From the NCBI GenBank assembly GCA_963930775.1, contig OZ005695.1, positions 1,922,001-1,986,000 on the forward strand: a DNA stretch of 64,000 nt, in the 5' to 3' direction. This document shows, in pieces, positions 45,316 through 57,562 of the stretch. Position numbers and translations under genes: made by a program. This stretch comes from Cliona cf. orientalis (lineage: Eukaryota > Porifera > Demospongiae > Clionaida > Clionaidae). The notes under the pieces were generated by a model. The model searched no databases. It worked only from the letters and a program-made list of their open reading frames with translations, and was not told the DNA's origin. Numbering within the stretch: position 1 is the first letter of the stretch; each line of letters starts with the position of its first letter.

Positions 45316-48300
45316 ATGGCAAGCGCTTGTCCTTGTTTGGCTTGTGGGCTAACCACAGCAAAAGGAGATAGAAGAACCCTTGAGGGCTCATCAGCTGACC
45401 GTATTGTACCTATATGGAAGGAATTTGGCTCAGGAGCAAGGGATCACTATCAGTGAACAACAGCTATCTAATGTACTTACACCAAATACAGAAAATGGAA
45501 CTGGATTTATGCACAGAAAATGTTTTTATAGCTTTGGAAGGTATCTAGATCACAAAGTTGCTCTATTGGAAAACATAAAAAATGCCCTTGGACCAATAAT
45601 ACCAGCAGCTCCGCCTTCCCAGCCAGATGAGCCTGATAATCTCCAGTGTCATGTTGGCCAGAAACGATCCAAAGATAGTGAAATGCTTGGGAATAGACGA
45701 ATGCGAGTAATTGAGGGTCAAATGCATAGCGCTGTAAAACGATTAAACTTCACTCCAAACACACAAGGCTCACCTGCTGTTGCTGTGAGTGCATCAGTCA
45801 CTAATTTTTAATAATTATTATACCTATTATATATTATATCATCATCATACAGGTAACAATTGGGTATAAACAACCAAAGTCTCTTGCTTTGACTCCATCA
45901 AGAAAAAAATTTGGAAAAATCCTGGCTCGTGGCAGTAAAGCATCTTTGATACGTGAATGTCTAAATGATGAAACAATGAGGAAGTTGGTGATCTCTCAGA
46001 TGGGCAATGTTTTGCGTAATGAAATTCGTGTTTTGTGTTCCAATAAATTTGGATCAATAATGAGGAGTAAGTCTGAAGATGTGAAGAACTATTCTAGTGA
46101 CAAAGTAGTAGAAGAGATGAAATCTGGTGCTCCGGCACTTCTGCAGCTATTGACGATTTGTACTCAGACCACACGACGAAAAAGGGATCTTGCAAGGAAA
46201 TCAAATAGCAGTAAACTTCCCATGAAGAAACGGCAAAATTCCATTATTGCAACTTGTGCTGCAGTGCTGTGTAAGTTTCGTTGCCCTTCAATGGCGTTAT
46301 TACAAAAAGTGATATCCATAATTCTCTATGCTGGAAACTCTTCTAAGATGGTAAGCTATACTAACTTAGCATGCATGCGTGCATTAAACTGATTCAAAGC
46401 TTTGTTTGTGAATTAATGACTATTGTAGGTGTTCAAGAGACTCCAAAAGCTTTGCTTGTGTACATCACATCAAACAGCACTGAATACTCTTGATAGTCTG
46501 GGTGCAAACTATGATGCAAAGCTGAAGCACTGGCAAGCAGAGATGGTAGAAAAAATATGTCCGAGTTCCCACATTCAGGTTAGTAACACATTGGTAAAGT
46601 ACTTATACGTATGAATTTACATTATTATCCTTAGAGTATCAATGAGAAGCTGACGTCCCTTGACAAGGATATGCCAATGGACTTGGATGACACGGCTAGT
46701 TTGGATCATCAGTCCTTTGATTCAACTTTCAACAGTGTACCATTTACCTCAACTCCTTTGAAGGAAGGCAGGCACACAAGCCTTGCTGAAATTTCTGATA
46801 CATCTGTGGTGGCACCATCTTTCTCATCCTTGGAAGAATCATCAGCTACTTCTTTGGAACCACAAATTTCATCTCTCAGTGACAACTCTCCAGAAATCAA
46901 CAAAACTCCACCAACCATTCAAAGCCCCATTAGTTGCTATGGCATGAAGTTGGTTGGAGATAACTTGAACGTGACTGTCACCCCACGTGACATGCGTTCA
47001 GACCGCCAAAAGTGCCAGCTAGATTACTTCCAGATGTATGCCGTGAAAGACCGTATCGATTTTTCTGAGTTTTCAGAGGAGCCACCTTCAGTTAGTCCAC
47101 ATCCTCCATTACATGAGCTGCTTCCTACAGGTGAAGATGACAAGGTCATGCTATCTAATTTTGGCATCCTAATTACTCGAATGTTGGTAAAACATATCCC
47201 ATTTTTCTCTGCTGTATTTTCTGATGTGGTGGTGGAACATATACCACATATGTACTCAAAGGAAATGTCAACAAAGTCAGAAATTGTGAGTTTCGTACAT
47301 GCATTAAAATCACTGGATTAATTATTATTATGACATTGTATTCTATAGATTCCATTGGGTGTGCTGCCCAAGTGTGAAAATAAATATGATGACATGATTT
47401 CCATCATGGAACATGCACACCAGTATGTACCAGCTACAACAAAAGATGTCGATATTGAATTTCCCACACTAAATGAAAAATTATCAATCAACGTAACTGA
47501 GTACCACAGACTTCTGTTTGGGGGTGATCAGCTTACAGCAAAAAGAGGGAGAGGAAGCCAACGCATCAGATGCAATTCTATCACTCCTTCAGAACAGATA
47601 AGTGGACTTGTTCCGACATCTGACGATTGGCACACTAAAGTTGTCTTCCTCACGGTAATTGACATAAATTATAGACAGCTGCATATTACCAAAGCTGTGG
47701 CATATTATAATAATTTCCATTTGCACAAAGGGGATAATATAATACCATTATATATAATATTATTAATGTACTATTTAGACTATGCAGTAATAATAATATC
47801 TTGGGTATTGTGCAGGTTATCTGGAAGAGATTTTACAAAAGCAGCTCAGCAGCTGACCATGGAACCTTGATGCAATTGAGAAACTTAATCAAGCGTCGTG
47901 ACGTGGGAAATAAACCAAAGAATTGCTTTGATGCTTGTCATAATTTCTTTATGCTTGTTTTGACTGCTCATATAATATCAGCAACCATGCATTTTCTTGG
48001 AATGGATAATATTGATGACGATCCAAATCCAATTATAATCCCACCTGAAGTTCAACAATTAAGTAAGGAAGACAAAAAAAAGGTACTTGATGATTTGACC
48101 AGCCTCATCATTAACTCCTACATCGATATTAAGACTATCAGCTGTGAATCATCAGATGATCTTAGCAGCAGCACTCGATGTACTGAAGCAGCTGCAGATG
48201 AGGACAAAGGTTCAATTAGTACCTCTCAGATTTTAAATAGTGATTCTGAAGATGAAGATGTTGACAAGTGTTCAGACTCCCCAACTCAATCAACCGGCAC

Positions 48301-48949
48301 TGATGATGTTCAAAGATATGCCAAAGAACTTATGTCACTTGGTCTAATCTACTGTGAACTATGTGATGGTATAAGTCAGGGAACTGGACCAAGAATCTTT
48401 CGTTGCTTCAAGTATATGCTACCACTATTTAAGGCATCAGATAGAGTGAATTACTCCAGTGAAATATTCTGCATACTTGCACAATACAGGTTTCTTTTTT
48501 CGGAGCGCTTATCACACCAATTGCAGTGGTCTAGGTTTGTAAACACACAGGGAAAACCAGGCAAGAACATCCCATGTGATTTACATATGGAACATATGAA
48601 TCGCATAATAAAAAACGCAGTCAGAGGACTTGGAGCCAACAAGAGTGAAAATGCTATCATTCGTACAGGGAAATGTGTTGACAGTATAGCCGAGTTGTTG
48701 ATAAAGTTTGATGAAGATCAAGGAGTTAAATCTACTTCTAATTATCACTCAACAGCTTCTGAAGCTCAAGATTTGAAATTGCTCTTAAATGAGCTGGGTA
48801 CACATGTCAACCCCTTCATGCAGATCCCTAACAGACACCATAACAACATTAAGGTACCAAAGACTACTCTATTGCAGCAGGTGGATCCAGAAAAGTTTTC
48901 TTCTTGGCTTGATCAGAAATGGTGTGCTCTTCTTGCTGGACTTTTATAA
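45316..48949 (+). CDS. DUF6589-type transposon protein (putative transposase), multi-exon
   Basis: Start ATG 45316 (MASACPCLACGLTTAKGD, a CxxC knuckle). Exons by GT-AG: about 45316-45784, 45853-46349, 46429-46579, 46635-47286, 47349-47653, 47816-48949. Near 45420 the frame must change by one base to reach LAQEQGITISEQQLSNVL, so this copy is probably frameshifted or has an unseen micro-intron. Conserved DUF6589 signs: VTPRDMRSDRQK with YAVKDRIDF; YHRLLFGGDQLTAKRGRGSQ; a C-terminal block with DLHMEHMNRIIKNAVRGLG. DUF6589 is common in cnidarian, sponge and fungal mobile elements; catalysis of transposition is inferred from its position. The middle is Ser/acidic-rich and likely disordered. Confidence 0.75.
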
Positions 48950-48958
48950 TAAATTTCA

Positions 48959-50360
48959 TTATGATTGTATATTTTTTTCACATTTATCACATGCACAAAT
49001 TAAGGAACATATGTCACAACAGTTACAACCAACATTGATACTTGAACGTTTGTACATATCAAAATCACCAAAAAGTTTGTCTCTTCGGCAGGAGGTAGAC
49101 TCTTCTGCATACTGGACCATAGTCTTGTCCACAAACCTTTTTAAGCTTTTAGCATAGTAGAGTGTTGCTACAGTAGGCAACCCATCTCGCCCTCCACGAC
49201 CTACTTCCTGAACATACATTTCAATATCACTAGGTGGTCCACAATGGTAGACTCGATGAACGTCGGGAGGATTTACCCCCATACCAAAAGCAACAGTTGC
49301 AATAAGGATGCGTAGATTGGAAGGTGTCGTGAATAGTACACTGATTCTCTCTTTGATCGTAGCATGAGTGCCACTAGTAAACATATCGACTAATCTAAAC
49401 TGGGGTAAATCGGGGTATCCAACTGGTTCTGTAAACATTCTAGCCAAGTGCATTCGGAATAAGAGGTATAGCCTGGCACATACTTCTTGTTGCTGGCAGT
49501 ATACAAGTGTTCTGTCCATATTTCCTCTTTTAGACTCTAGCTCCTTGATCAGTGGCAAAAATGTAGTTTCTAATGATTCGTATGCTTCGACTCTGAATAT
49601 CAAATTAGTTTTGTCAGGTGAAACTGTGATTACATAAGGGTCGAACATTCCAAGAATGGTACACACAGATTTGCGAAGTGATTTAGTTGCAGTAGCAGTT
49701 AGTGCCATTACATTTACATGCTTTGGAAGTAGACTCCTTACTTCTCCCAGATGTCTGAATTCTTGACGAAAGTCATCACCCCTATAATATTTGAGATATG
49801 AAATGAAATAAACGTTTAGTGGATAGAAACAAGTTTTTATGTATGTACCATTTCTTCACTGTGTGTGCCTCGTCGACGATAAATCCTATCATCATTTCTT
49901 GATAAATTTCACTAATTAGCATTTCTCTCCATTTTCTGCAGCATAGTAATTTCTCAGGACTGATGTACACAAGCTGAAATTGACCCTGTAAGACTTTTTC
50001 TTCTTCATCATGCTTCATGGGACCAGTAATGTAGATTGAGGACACTCCACGCTTTGTAAATTCTCTTGTCTGATCTCTCATGATGCTAATCAAAGGTGAG
50101 ATTACTACCGCTATAGGTCCCCGGACAGATTTATCATCCATCTTTCCTAGGCTTTTGAGCCTACTGAATAAACCAGGCAGACAACCATAGCAAATCGATT
50201 TTCCATAGCCAGTAGGCAGGGATACGAACACATCTCGGCCATCAGCGAATGCTGAAATAGCTTCTTTTTGTTCAGGTTTCAGTTCATATATTCCCAGAGC
50301 TTCTGCCGCTTCATTTAGACACGTTTGTAAGTCAGCATGAGTCGCCATCATCACTGTCAT
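48959..50360 (-). CDS. RecQ-type superfamily 2 DNA helicase of the transposon
   Basis: Two exons on the minus strand: 50360-49849 and 49781-48959; the split codon makes Trp and the frame continues (GDDFRQEF). Motifs: I SLPTGYGKS, Ia SPLISIMRDQ, II VDEAH, III MALTATAT, IV TLVYCQQQ, V ILIATVAFGMGVNPPDV, VI YVQEVGRGGRDG, then a RecQ zinc-binding module (CRRDKLFGDFD...CNCCDIC). About 444 residues, shorter than cellular RecQ because HRDC and winged-helix parts are absent. It would unwind DNA during transposition or repair (inference). The start ATG at 50360 precedes MATHADLQ, which is a plausible alternative start at 50345. The first exon starts about 175 bp inside the right end. Confidence 0.88.
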
Positions 50361-50545
50361 ACCGCGTTCGCGCGTTGTACGGCCATACGTTCATCATCAC
50401 ATTCCGATCATGTCATGTGACTACGTTTCTGCAACCTGATTGGGCCGCAATATACGTACCTCCAGGACAAGGAAGTGCGACCCTTTTGACCAGACCCTTT
50501 CTCGCGCGTGCATGAAGGGGGCTGGGCACGAGACTAGGTAAAGGG

Positions 50546-50683
50546 CGGGCCGCTGGCGGCCAGCGCAAAACAAGAACAATGAACCGGGCAAAAGGTCCGG
50601 CCAACTAACACGCATGCGTACAGAAATTAATACATGCATACACTATAGAAATTGTCCACGTTCAAGTTCGATAATATACAACA
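50546..50683 (-). repeat. 5' LTR of the gypsy element, outer piece (138 bp)
   Basis: Continues the LTR after the transposon and the second GGTAAAGGG (50537-50545); matches 34637-34774. Confidence 0.9.
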
Positions 50684-50688
50684 ATAAT

Positions 50689-51369
50689 ATTATAGCAATG
50701 CTATTATCACGGAATCCTGGCTGTAGCTGCTTGAGAATTTCCAGCATTATCACTCAAATTAGATACTTGAGTTGTACGTGTACGTAGTATAATATAATAT
50801 GTATGCATGAATATGAATTATGTATCAGGATTGTCAGGTGATACTATGCCTATATTAAGCTTGCTTACAGAATAATATGACATGCAAGTCTCTCGGGTAT
50901 ATGAATATTGATTGCATACCAGATGGCCACAACTATATATACAATGTCATGATAAATATTACGTGTAGTGATCTGATTGGAGCTTCATACACACACACGC
51001 AGGCTACACCTGCAGGCTATGAATATTAAAAGGGACTTCCGAAAGTTCCCATACAAAATTCTAGGGCTCAGTGCTGCTTGAATATTGAGCTGTCTTGCAA
51101 GTAAAGTGTTTGTACTTTGGCAGTACCAATGTGACTGCTCAAATCATCTTCTACTACTTATAACTAGCATGCCAAACAATTGAGGACATCTATCTTCATC
51201 CTTGAGACCTGTGTAAAGACAATAGTAGCAAATTTGCGTCTGGTAGTGAGTTCTCTATTATTCGTATCATAATTTAGTTACTAATTAGTACATATTCAGT
51301 AGTACTCAAAAGAGTACCTACACTCTGAACATAAATTTAAAGCTATAAGCAATCCTGTAAGTATAAGTC
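50689..51369. other. Upstream region of gene C
   Basis: AT-rich, with a short CA run near 50990. It should contain the promoter and 5' UTR of gene C, but no element can be named with confidence. Confidence 0.4.
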
Positions 51370-54300
51370 ATGGAGGAAGAGATTTCAAGTATTCTAACTG
51401 CTATTAAAGAAAAGAGTTGCAGCATACGTACTAGCCATATGAAGCACTATGTATGCAATTTGAAGAAAGTGTATATGGATGAATTAGAGCTATCAGAGCT
51501 AGTGTTTGAAAAAGAGCCTGACACTAAATTGGGCAGTGATGACGGGAAGCAGGTTCGCATACCTTACAGTAGCTTATTTGATCCAAAATTTACTAAGGTG
51601 AAATCAAATGCTGTGCATAAAACGATCCTTATACAAGGTGAAGCTGCTGTGGGGAAAACTATGCTATGCTTATCAGTAGTGGAGGAATGGGCTAGTGGAA
51701 AGAGGTTTCAGGAATTTCAGCTTGTACTTTTGCTGCCCCTTTATTCCAGGAGTGTAGCTTCAGCTAGTTCCCTTTCTGGGTTGCTTAATGTGCTGTATGC
51801 TGATTTCAAAGCAGGTACTAGCTCCAAAGTGGCTAGCTACTTGAAGAGTAATGGGCAACATAACATTCTTCTTATTGCTGACGGGTGGGAACAGCTTCAG
51901 GACTCAGAGTGCAAAGCAGGATCATTTTTACACTCTCTTCTATTTAGTAGTGACATCATACCCACTTCATCCACTACAGTTCTTATTACCTCCAGACCAG
52001 GCTGCGTTGAGACAAGTGTTATGCAGTCCACAATTTATCGGTTAATTACTTTGACAGGATTTGACAGAAAAGCAATTGAGTCTATAGTCCAGTCAGAATT
52101 TGCAGGTGATTTTAAGAGTATCAGCTACCTGACGGCACAGCTGAATGATAATCCATTAATAGCTAGTGCATGTGGAACTCCTCTTAACGTTGCCATAGTT
52201 TGCAATCTATGTCGAGCTAGTGGTGCTGAACCCCTACCAGATACCATGACAAAATTGTATTCAAAGCTAATTTGGACACTTGCTTCAGCTAGCGTAGAAA
52301 GTAGTGATTCTTATGAACGTAGCTTGTCTAGCCACCATGATCTTCCCGAGGAGCTGCAGCAGTCATGGTGGCAAGTTTGTGAGCTAGCTTTCAGGAATGT
52401 TGAGAAGGGTCACAGCACTTTTTCTTTATCAGATTCTACGGCACATACTTCATCAAAACTTTCACACTTTGGCCTAACTAAGCCAATAGCAGAAACCGGA
52501 GACACTCTATCGCCCCCTTTCATTCATCCTAACTTTGAAGAGTATCTTGCTGCTCTGCATCTTGCAAAGCAGGCACAAGAAGTACAGAATAAATTCATGC
52601 GTGAATTTGTGGCCAATGAATGCAAAAGTAAAATGGCTATAACATTCTGGCACTTTTTCGTCAGTAACTATGCACATCAGGTAGCCAACTTGAATCCTGA
52701 TGTTGTTGATCAAGTTTTGAAGATTTTATTAGCAGCCTATTGCATTACCAAACAAGAGTACTACATGGATCTCTACCATTTGTCGTATGAAGCAAAGCAT
52801 GATGTAGTCAATCAGAAGGTAGTTGAAGCTATCAGCATCATGGGTACTGGAGTATTGAGGTTTGGTCATCCACGTGATGCATACGATTTCAATTCCATGG
52901 TTTATGTGCTTCAAAATGTAACACAAGAGAGTGAAGTGGAGATCAACTTTCAGGACTGTAATCTGAGACCTGAACATATAAATCACCTAGCAAATGCTTT
53001 GTATGAAAAATCTAGCATTGTTCAAATCAAGGGGCTTAATTTGAGTGGAAACAGGCTCAGTAATTCACTAGTGGTTGATTTCTTTAGCAAAGCTGCTTCT
53101 GCTCTTAAATCCTTAAAGGTCCTTATCCTCCGTAACTGTGACATAGGGACAACCTTGGATATCAAAGCCATGTTGTCTGCATTAACACAGTCCACTTCTC
53201 CAACACTGACTCACTTTGATCTATCATTTAATCACATATCAATTTCCTTCTTACAAGTTCTGCAACAGCATCTTGAATCTTATGGCACATTCAAAAGCCT
53301 ACAAAAGTTAGGCCTAAAGGGATCGCTAAACGATGATGTGACGACAAATTTTTTGGCAAATTTCAGTGATGCACTCGCATCGAAATGTAAATGTCTTAGA
53401 CGACTTGACCTATCTGAAAACGATTTGGGTGAACCTGGAAATCCAGATTTAAGCAAAGTGATTTCACAACTCCTTAGTCTTGGAAGAGATTTTAACTTGT
53501 GTTTAAATGATGAGTACATGTCGGAAGTTCACGATGAATTTGTATGTGTCATGGAAGAGTCAATAAAAAAGCGAGGAACTATAAATCATACTATGGCTCA
53601 TGGAGTGATTGTTGGTCCTGGACGCTCAGGTAAAAACACCTTGATGAGTCGTTTGATGGGAAATGGACCGCCCAAGTCCAATACTGTTTCACCTAGTACT
53701 GGAGTGTTGGAAAACATCGTTAAAGTTGAAGTGAAAAAGCTGTGCACAGTTGCCACCGCTGCTAATAATTTAGAGTGGAAAGAGCTGCAACATGATGAAG
53801 AGGCACTTGAATTGATCATGACCACAGTAAAGCATCACTCTACTACAACCACTATATCAAAATCGATTGTAACCAATTGCATCATTATGGAGCAACCAGA
53901 AAGTCCTATATTAACTAGTACTAAGTCATCTATTCCTTCCGAACGCCTTGGTGGTCCTAAACGGATAAAGTATAAGATTGTAAATTTTTTCAAGAAATTT
54001 AAGAAATATAATGTACGAAAATCCAATCAAGATCCTGACGGTGTGGGTAAAGTTCAAGATAAAGAAAAGAGTGCAATTGTATACACACCAGATGTTGAGC
54101 CTGTGGATATTTTTAAACAGGCAGTGAAGCTACGAGGCATGGATGCTCTACGAGAGCACCTTGAATCATCATGGTCCCTATACCTCACCAACACAGGGGG
54201 ACAGATTGAATTTCAGGAATACCTTCCCCTCCTTGTTTGTGGGCCATCAATCTTTTTTGTTATATTCCCTTTACATCATGATCTTGATAAGCCTTATGAT

Positions 54301-56013
54301 GTTCATTATGAGTATCTAGATGGTCGAGTGGAGACCTACAAATCACCAGGCACATTACTGCAAGAACTACTTCAAACACTTGCTACCATCAGCGCTTCTC
54401 ACTTCACAAGTGGTCGGCAAAAAGATTCTGAGGCAAGGGAAAAACCCAAAGTTTTCTTTGTTGGTACACACAAAGATTGCCTCCCAGAAAATGGTGCAGA
54501 AAAGATCATCCAGAGGAAGGATGAACTGCTTCAAAGTTGTGTAAGACAAACAGCTCTTTTTGATCAAGATGCAATTCAGTTTGCTGAGCATCCTAAACAG
54601 TTAATATTTGCAGTCAATAATCTTTCGGATGATGATGACGAGTTTCAGAAAATACGATCAGCTGTACAGACAACTGTTGAAAGAGATGAGTTTACGATTG
54701 AGTGCCCTTCATCATGGCTTATATTAAGCCTAATTCTCAGAGCAAAACACAAATCTGATCAGGTCTTGACCTTTGATAAGTGTTTTAGCATTGCCCGGGG
54801 ATGCGGGATATCTGATCGTAAAGAGTTGACTCAAGCACTGTCATTCATTCACTCAAGGCTTGGACTTGTACGATATTTTGATGTGAAAGATCTGAATATG
54901 CTTGTGGTGATTGACCCTCAAGTTCTGTTTGACAAGATTACGGACCTCACAGTCAAGACGTTTACAGTTGAAAATGTTGGTGTCAAGAAAAATGAAGATT
55001 TTTGTCAGAGGGGCATCATTCCTGTGACAGTCATGCAAAATATTAGTGAGAAAGACGAAAATGGTTCAGATTCACAGCTGCCATTTAAATGGCTGACAAA
55101 TCTCTTGAATTATCTCAGAATAGCTGCCTTATTCAAAGATAGAGATGGTGACAAATACTTCTTCCCATCAGCACTTTGCCATGCACCCAAATCTGATTCT
55201 AAATCACCTCATGCATATTTATGGCCTTCATTGCTTGTTGGATTCAAGAGTGGCTTTTGCCCTCGTGGAATTCCAGGGGCACTGATCAAGTACCTCATGA
55301 CAAATGAAATGAGGTCAAAAAGATGTTGGAATATTATTCCAAATAAAGTATTCAAAAATGAAGTTTCCTTTGCTATCCAGGCACATGGAAATATTACGCT
55401 GAGAATTCTACCTACGCACTTGGAAATCAGCTATTACTCTGAAGCAAATTCAACAGAAGAAGCATCTGAAGAAGACTCAAAAGAAGAGGAACTAATGAAA
55501 GAAGATGAGCTAATGAAGAAAACCTGTGAAATGGTATCTATACAAATCAAGAAGGCCATGAGTACTGTTACTAGTCAGTGCATGGATCGCAATTATTTTT
55601 TTGGCTTTTACTGTCCATTACTCACCTGTCAAGCTCATAAACATCCAGGTGAAATTGAATGGGATGGCAAAAATCCATTTAAGGTGATATGTAAGGTAAC
55701 AAATCAACGTGGAAATCTACCAAAGGGCTGCGAAATTTGGAACCTTCAAAAGAAACGAAAACCAAGTAATAATATCTGATAATACAGCATAGTACTTAGA
55801 TTTTGTTTATTATTGTGCTTACTACATTTTTATAGGAAAAGCACAATTGGATAAAGTGATTGATGCTGATAGCCGTGGAGTTCTTAAGCACCTAGGTCAA
55901 ATTGCTGATTCAATGACTGAGTGGGAAGGTCGGATTTCTGATGAACTCAAACTCACACCAGCTGATGTTGCAAGCATCCACACAAAGCACCCAAGGAATC
56001 TGAAGCTACAATC
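51370..56013 (+). CDS. Gene C: NACHT-LRR-Roc/COR-Death protein, 3' exons not found
   Basis: Exon 1 is 51370-55765 and open throughout (1465 codons), with no frameshift, unlike A and B. Exon 2 is 55836-56013 (first half of the Death fold), with the same length (178 bp) as in A and B and a good donor. Domains: N-terminal region (1-80), NACHT (Walker A GEAAVGKT at residue 90, Walker B IADGWEQL at about 170), LRRs (about 520-720), Roc-like GTPase (GPGRSGKN at 749, TNTGGQ at 940, GTHKD at 1032), COR-like (about 1090-1400). Both NACHT and Roc should bind nucleotide. The expected third exon (second Death half), SH3, SH2 and kinase exons are absent up to 64000; repeat DNA begins about 70 bp after the donor. 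Either the gene was truncated by insertion or rearrangement, or the last exons lie beyond the window. Confidence 0.88.
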
Positions 56014-56505
56014 GTAAGACATTCATTCTGCATGATGCTATCTACTTAACCAAATCCATGCAAGTTACAATCATATTATATAATCAACTAGAGCTCTGTA
56101 GAGCACATATAATTATTATATACCCCGCACACTTTGTAGCCACTGTGGCAACATTAATACTCCTCTGCAGAGCTGTTTTGTGACTTGATGACCCTTTCCA
56201 ACAATGAGCTTGAGCATGCACAGTTGCATCAGCACGTGTTAGTAGAGTGGGTGTGGTCGATAAACCACAACCGTGCTGAACAAAAAATTCACAATTTAAG
56301 CCTTTTTGAAGCGCATACAAACCAGGATATCTACTAATTGGTTTATATGCACGCATAGATGTCTAGAATGTAAGATCTGGCGATTTTCGTGCCGACACTG
56401 ATGACAGACGGACAAACCGAATTACCCCTTGCACATGTGTGTGGGGTAATAATGTTGACGCAAACTTTACCCTTTGTACATGCGCACAGGGTAATGATGT
56501 TTATT
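56014..56505. other. Dispersed repeat DNA replacing the expected gene C intron 2
   Basis: About 70 bp after the donor, sequence resembling the reverse complement of 27590-27625 appears (ctagagctctgtagagcaca). Two near-identical segments carrying acatgtgtgtggggtaat and acatgcgcacagggtaat follow at 56433 and 56478. No exon matches the third exon of A or B. Confidence 0.55.
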
Positions 56506-57040
56506 CAGAATATCATAGAGTCGGTAGACTCTATAAGTAGGGATGGCCCGGACATGCCATAATATATGTAATACATTACAAATATCCAAATATCTCAAAA
56601 TAGATATTTTCATACTTAGAAATTTCACAAAATTAAATTTTGTGAAATTTCTAAGTATGAAAATCAGAATCTCCACCAAATTGTGCATCTAACAAGACCA
56701 AGATCATTCATCAAGACAATTGTACACGTCAGAACCAGATGTTCAAAAAATAGGCCATTTGTCAATCTTTCTTTCTTCTTTCTTTCTTTCTTTCTTTTCA
56801 TTACCAGGGCTAACTCAAGACTGCCTTGACCTCTCATCTTAGTTTGAGTATAAATCCAGTTCCTTTTGTAGCGCGCAGGTCCACGGCACGCTATTTTTGC
56901 GTTATCTCGATAGTTACATAATGGTGGGTGTGTACAGCACGTTATCGAATGGGTGTGTCTGATTTGCCATTTTATGATATAATACGCATGCTCAGAATAT
57001 ATTGCCATGGTGAAGTCATGTGACAGCGCCTGGCCCTAGG
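56506..57040. repeat. Dispersed non-autonomous element, copy 2 (inverted relative to 13110-13600)
   Basis: The reverse complement of copy 1 with scattered changes, including the CTTTCTTTCTTT tract near 56768-56796 and atagagtcggtagactctat at one end. A short palindrome at 56606-56664 (catacttagaaatttcacaa and its inverse) is extra here, pointing to a small local inverted duplication. Confidence 0.75.
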
Positions 57041-57286
57041 CGCCTAGCTCAGATTCACGATCAATGGACACCATTGGTGCTAAACCCTCGGCGCTGTGAG
57101 ATTTTGACTAGTCTACATGTTGCAAATTTGCAAGCTAAGCCTGCAGCACTGTTGCTGTTAGCAGTAGTAATTATGACCACAAGAATGCATTACTGATTGC
57201 ATGATATTACGTAATAGTACCACGTGCATGCCAGATCAGCAGATCTAGTACAAAGTAAAGCCAAGAAGCGTAGTTGATAGCCTACT

Positions 57287-57508
57287 GTGAATAGTAATAA
57301 GTCAGTCGAGTTACAAGAACTATCGCTTGAGCTACACACTAATCTTCTTGAAATGAAGCGGTTACTGTCTCAGGCTTTCATCGAGCGAGAGCTCGACAAG
57401 AAGCGAGGAAGGCCGTGGTGGTCAGAAAATGTCGCCAAAACTTTTGAACAAAGCATTTTCGACGAAATCCACACAATGCATATATTGTACCTACGACGAA
57501 AAGCCTAA
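57287..57508 (+). CDS. Short hypothetical ORF
   Basis: 73 codons, no recognised family. The sequence is charged and predicted helical (EMKRLLSQAFIERELDKKRG, then PWWSENVAKTFEQSIFDEIH), which looks more protein-like than most short ORFs here. The start codon is GTG, so it may be an exon whose partners are unidentified; a possible donor (acaggtatgt) lies at about 57535. Confidence 0.25.
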   Translation: MNSNKSVELQELSLELHTNLLEMKRLLSQAFIERELDKKRGRPWWSENVAKTFEQSIFDEIHTMHILYLRRKA

Positions 57509-57562
57509 TGGCACCTTGTTTTCAACGTATAAAACAGGTATGTAGTAGCTAGCGCGGTAACA

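Larger units (their letters stand above)
45073..50536. mobile_element. 5464-bp DNA transposon with DUF6589-type gene and RecQ-type helicase gene
   Basis: Ends TAGTCTCG...CGAGACTA. Inverted repeats of about 63 bp share TAGTCTCG, CCAGCCCC and GAGAAAGGGTCTGGTCAAAA followed by GGGTCGCACT. A perfect 9-bp duplication GGTAAAGGG (45064-45072, 50537-50545) sits inside the gypsy LTR, so the pre-insertion site can be read from the other LTR. Contains a multi-exon forward gene and a two-exon reverse helicase gene, ending 9 bp apart. Superfamily uncertain: helicase-bearing Academ (AcademH) and Kolobok are comparisons, but a 9-bp duplication fits neither well. Confidence 0.88.
34532..50683 (-). mobile_element. 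Ty3/gypsy LTR retrotransposon, interrupted by two younger insertions
   Basis: Transcription runs on the minus strand. LTRs of 243 bp: 34532-34774 (3') and 44968-45072 plus 50546-50683 (5', split by a DNA transposon). ATAAT flanks the whole unit (34527-34531, 50684-50688). Removing the BEL insertion and the DNA transposon with one copy of each target duplication leaves about 4440 bp, a compact gypsy element with gag and pol. A purine-rich tract (ggtgagggaggga) precedes the 3' LTR, and a primer-site-like TTGGCGACGAAGATGG follows the 5' LTR and overlaps the gag start. Confidence 0.92.

Noticed and set aside
53280..53825. Reverse-strand ORFs under the LRR/Roc region, present in all three paralogues (also 681-908 and 17094-17639)
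   Set aside because: They are shadow frames conserved only because the forward coding sequence is conserved.
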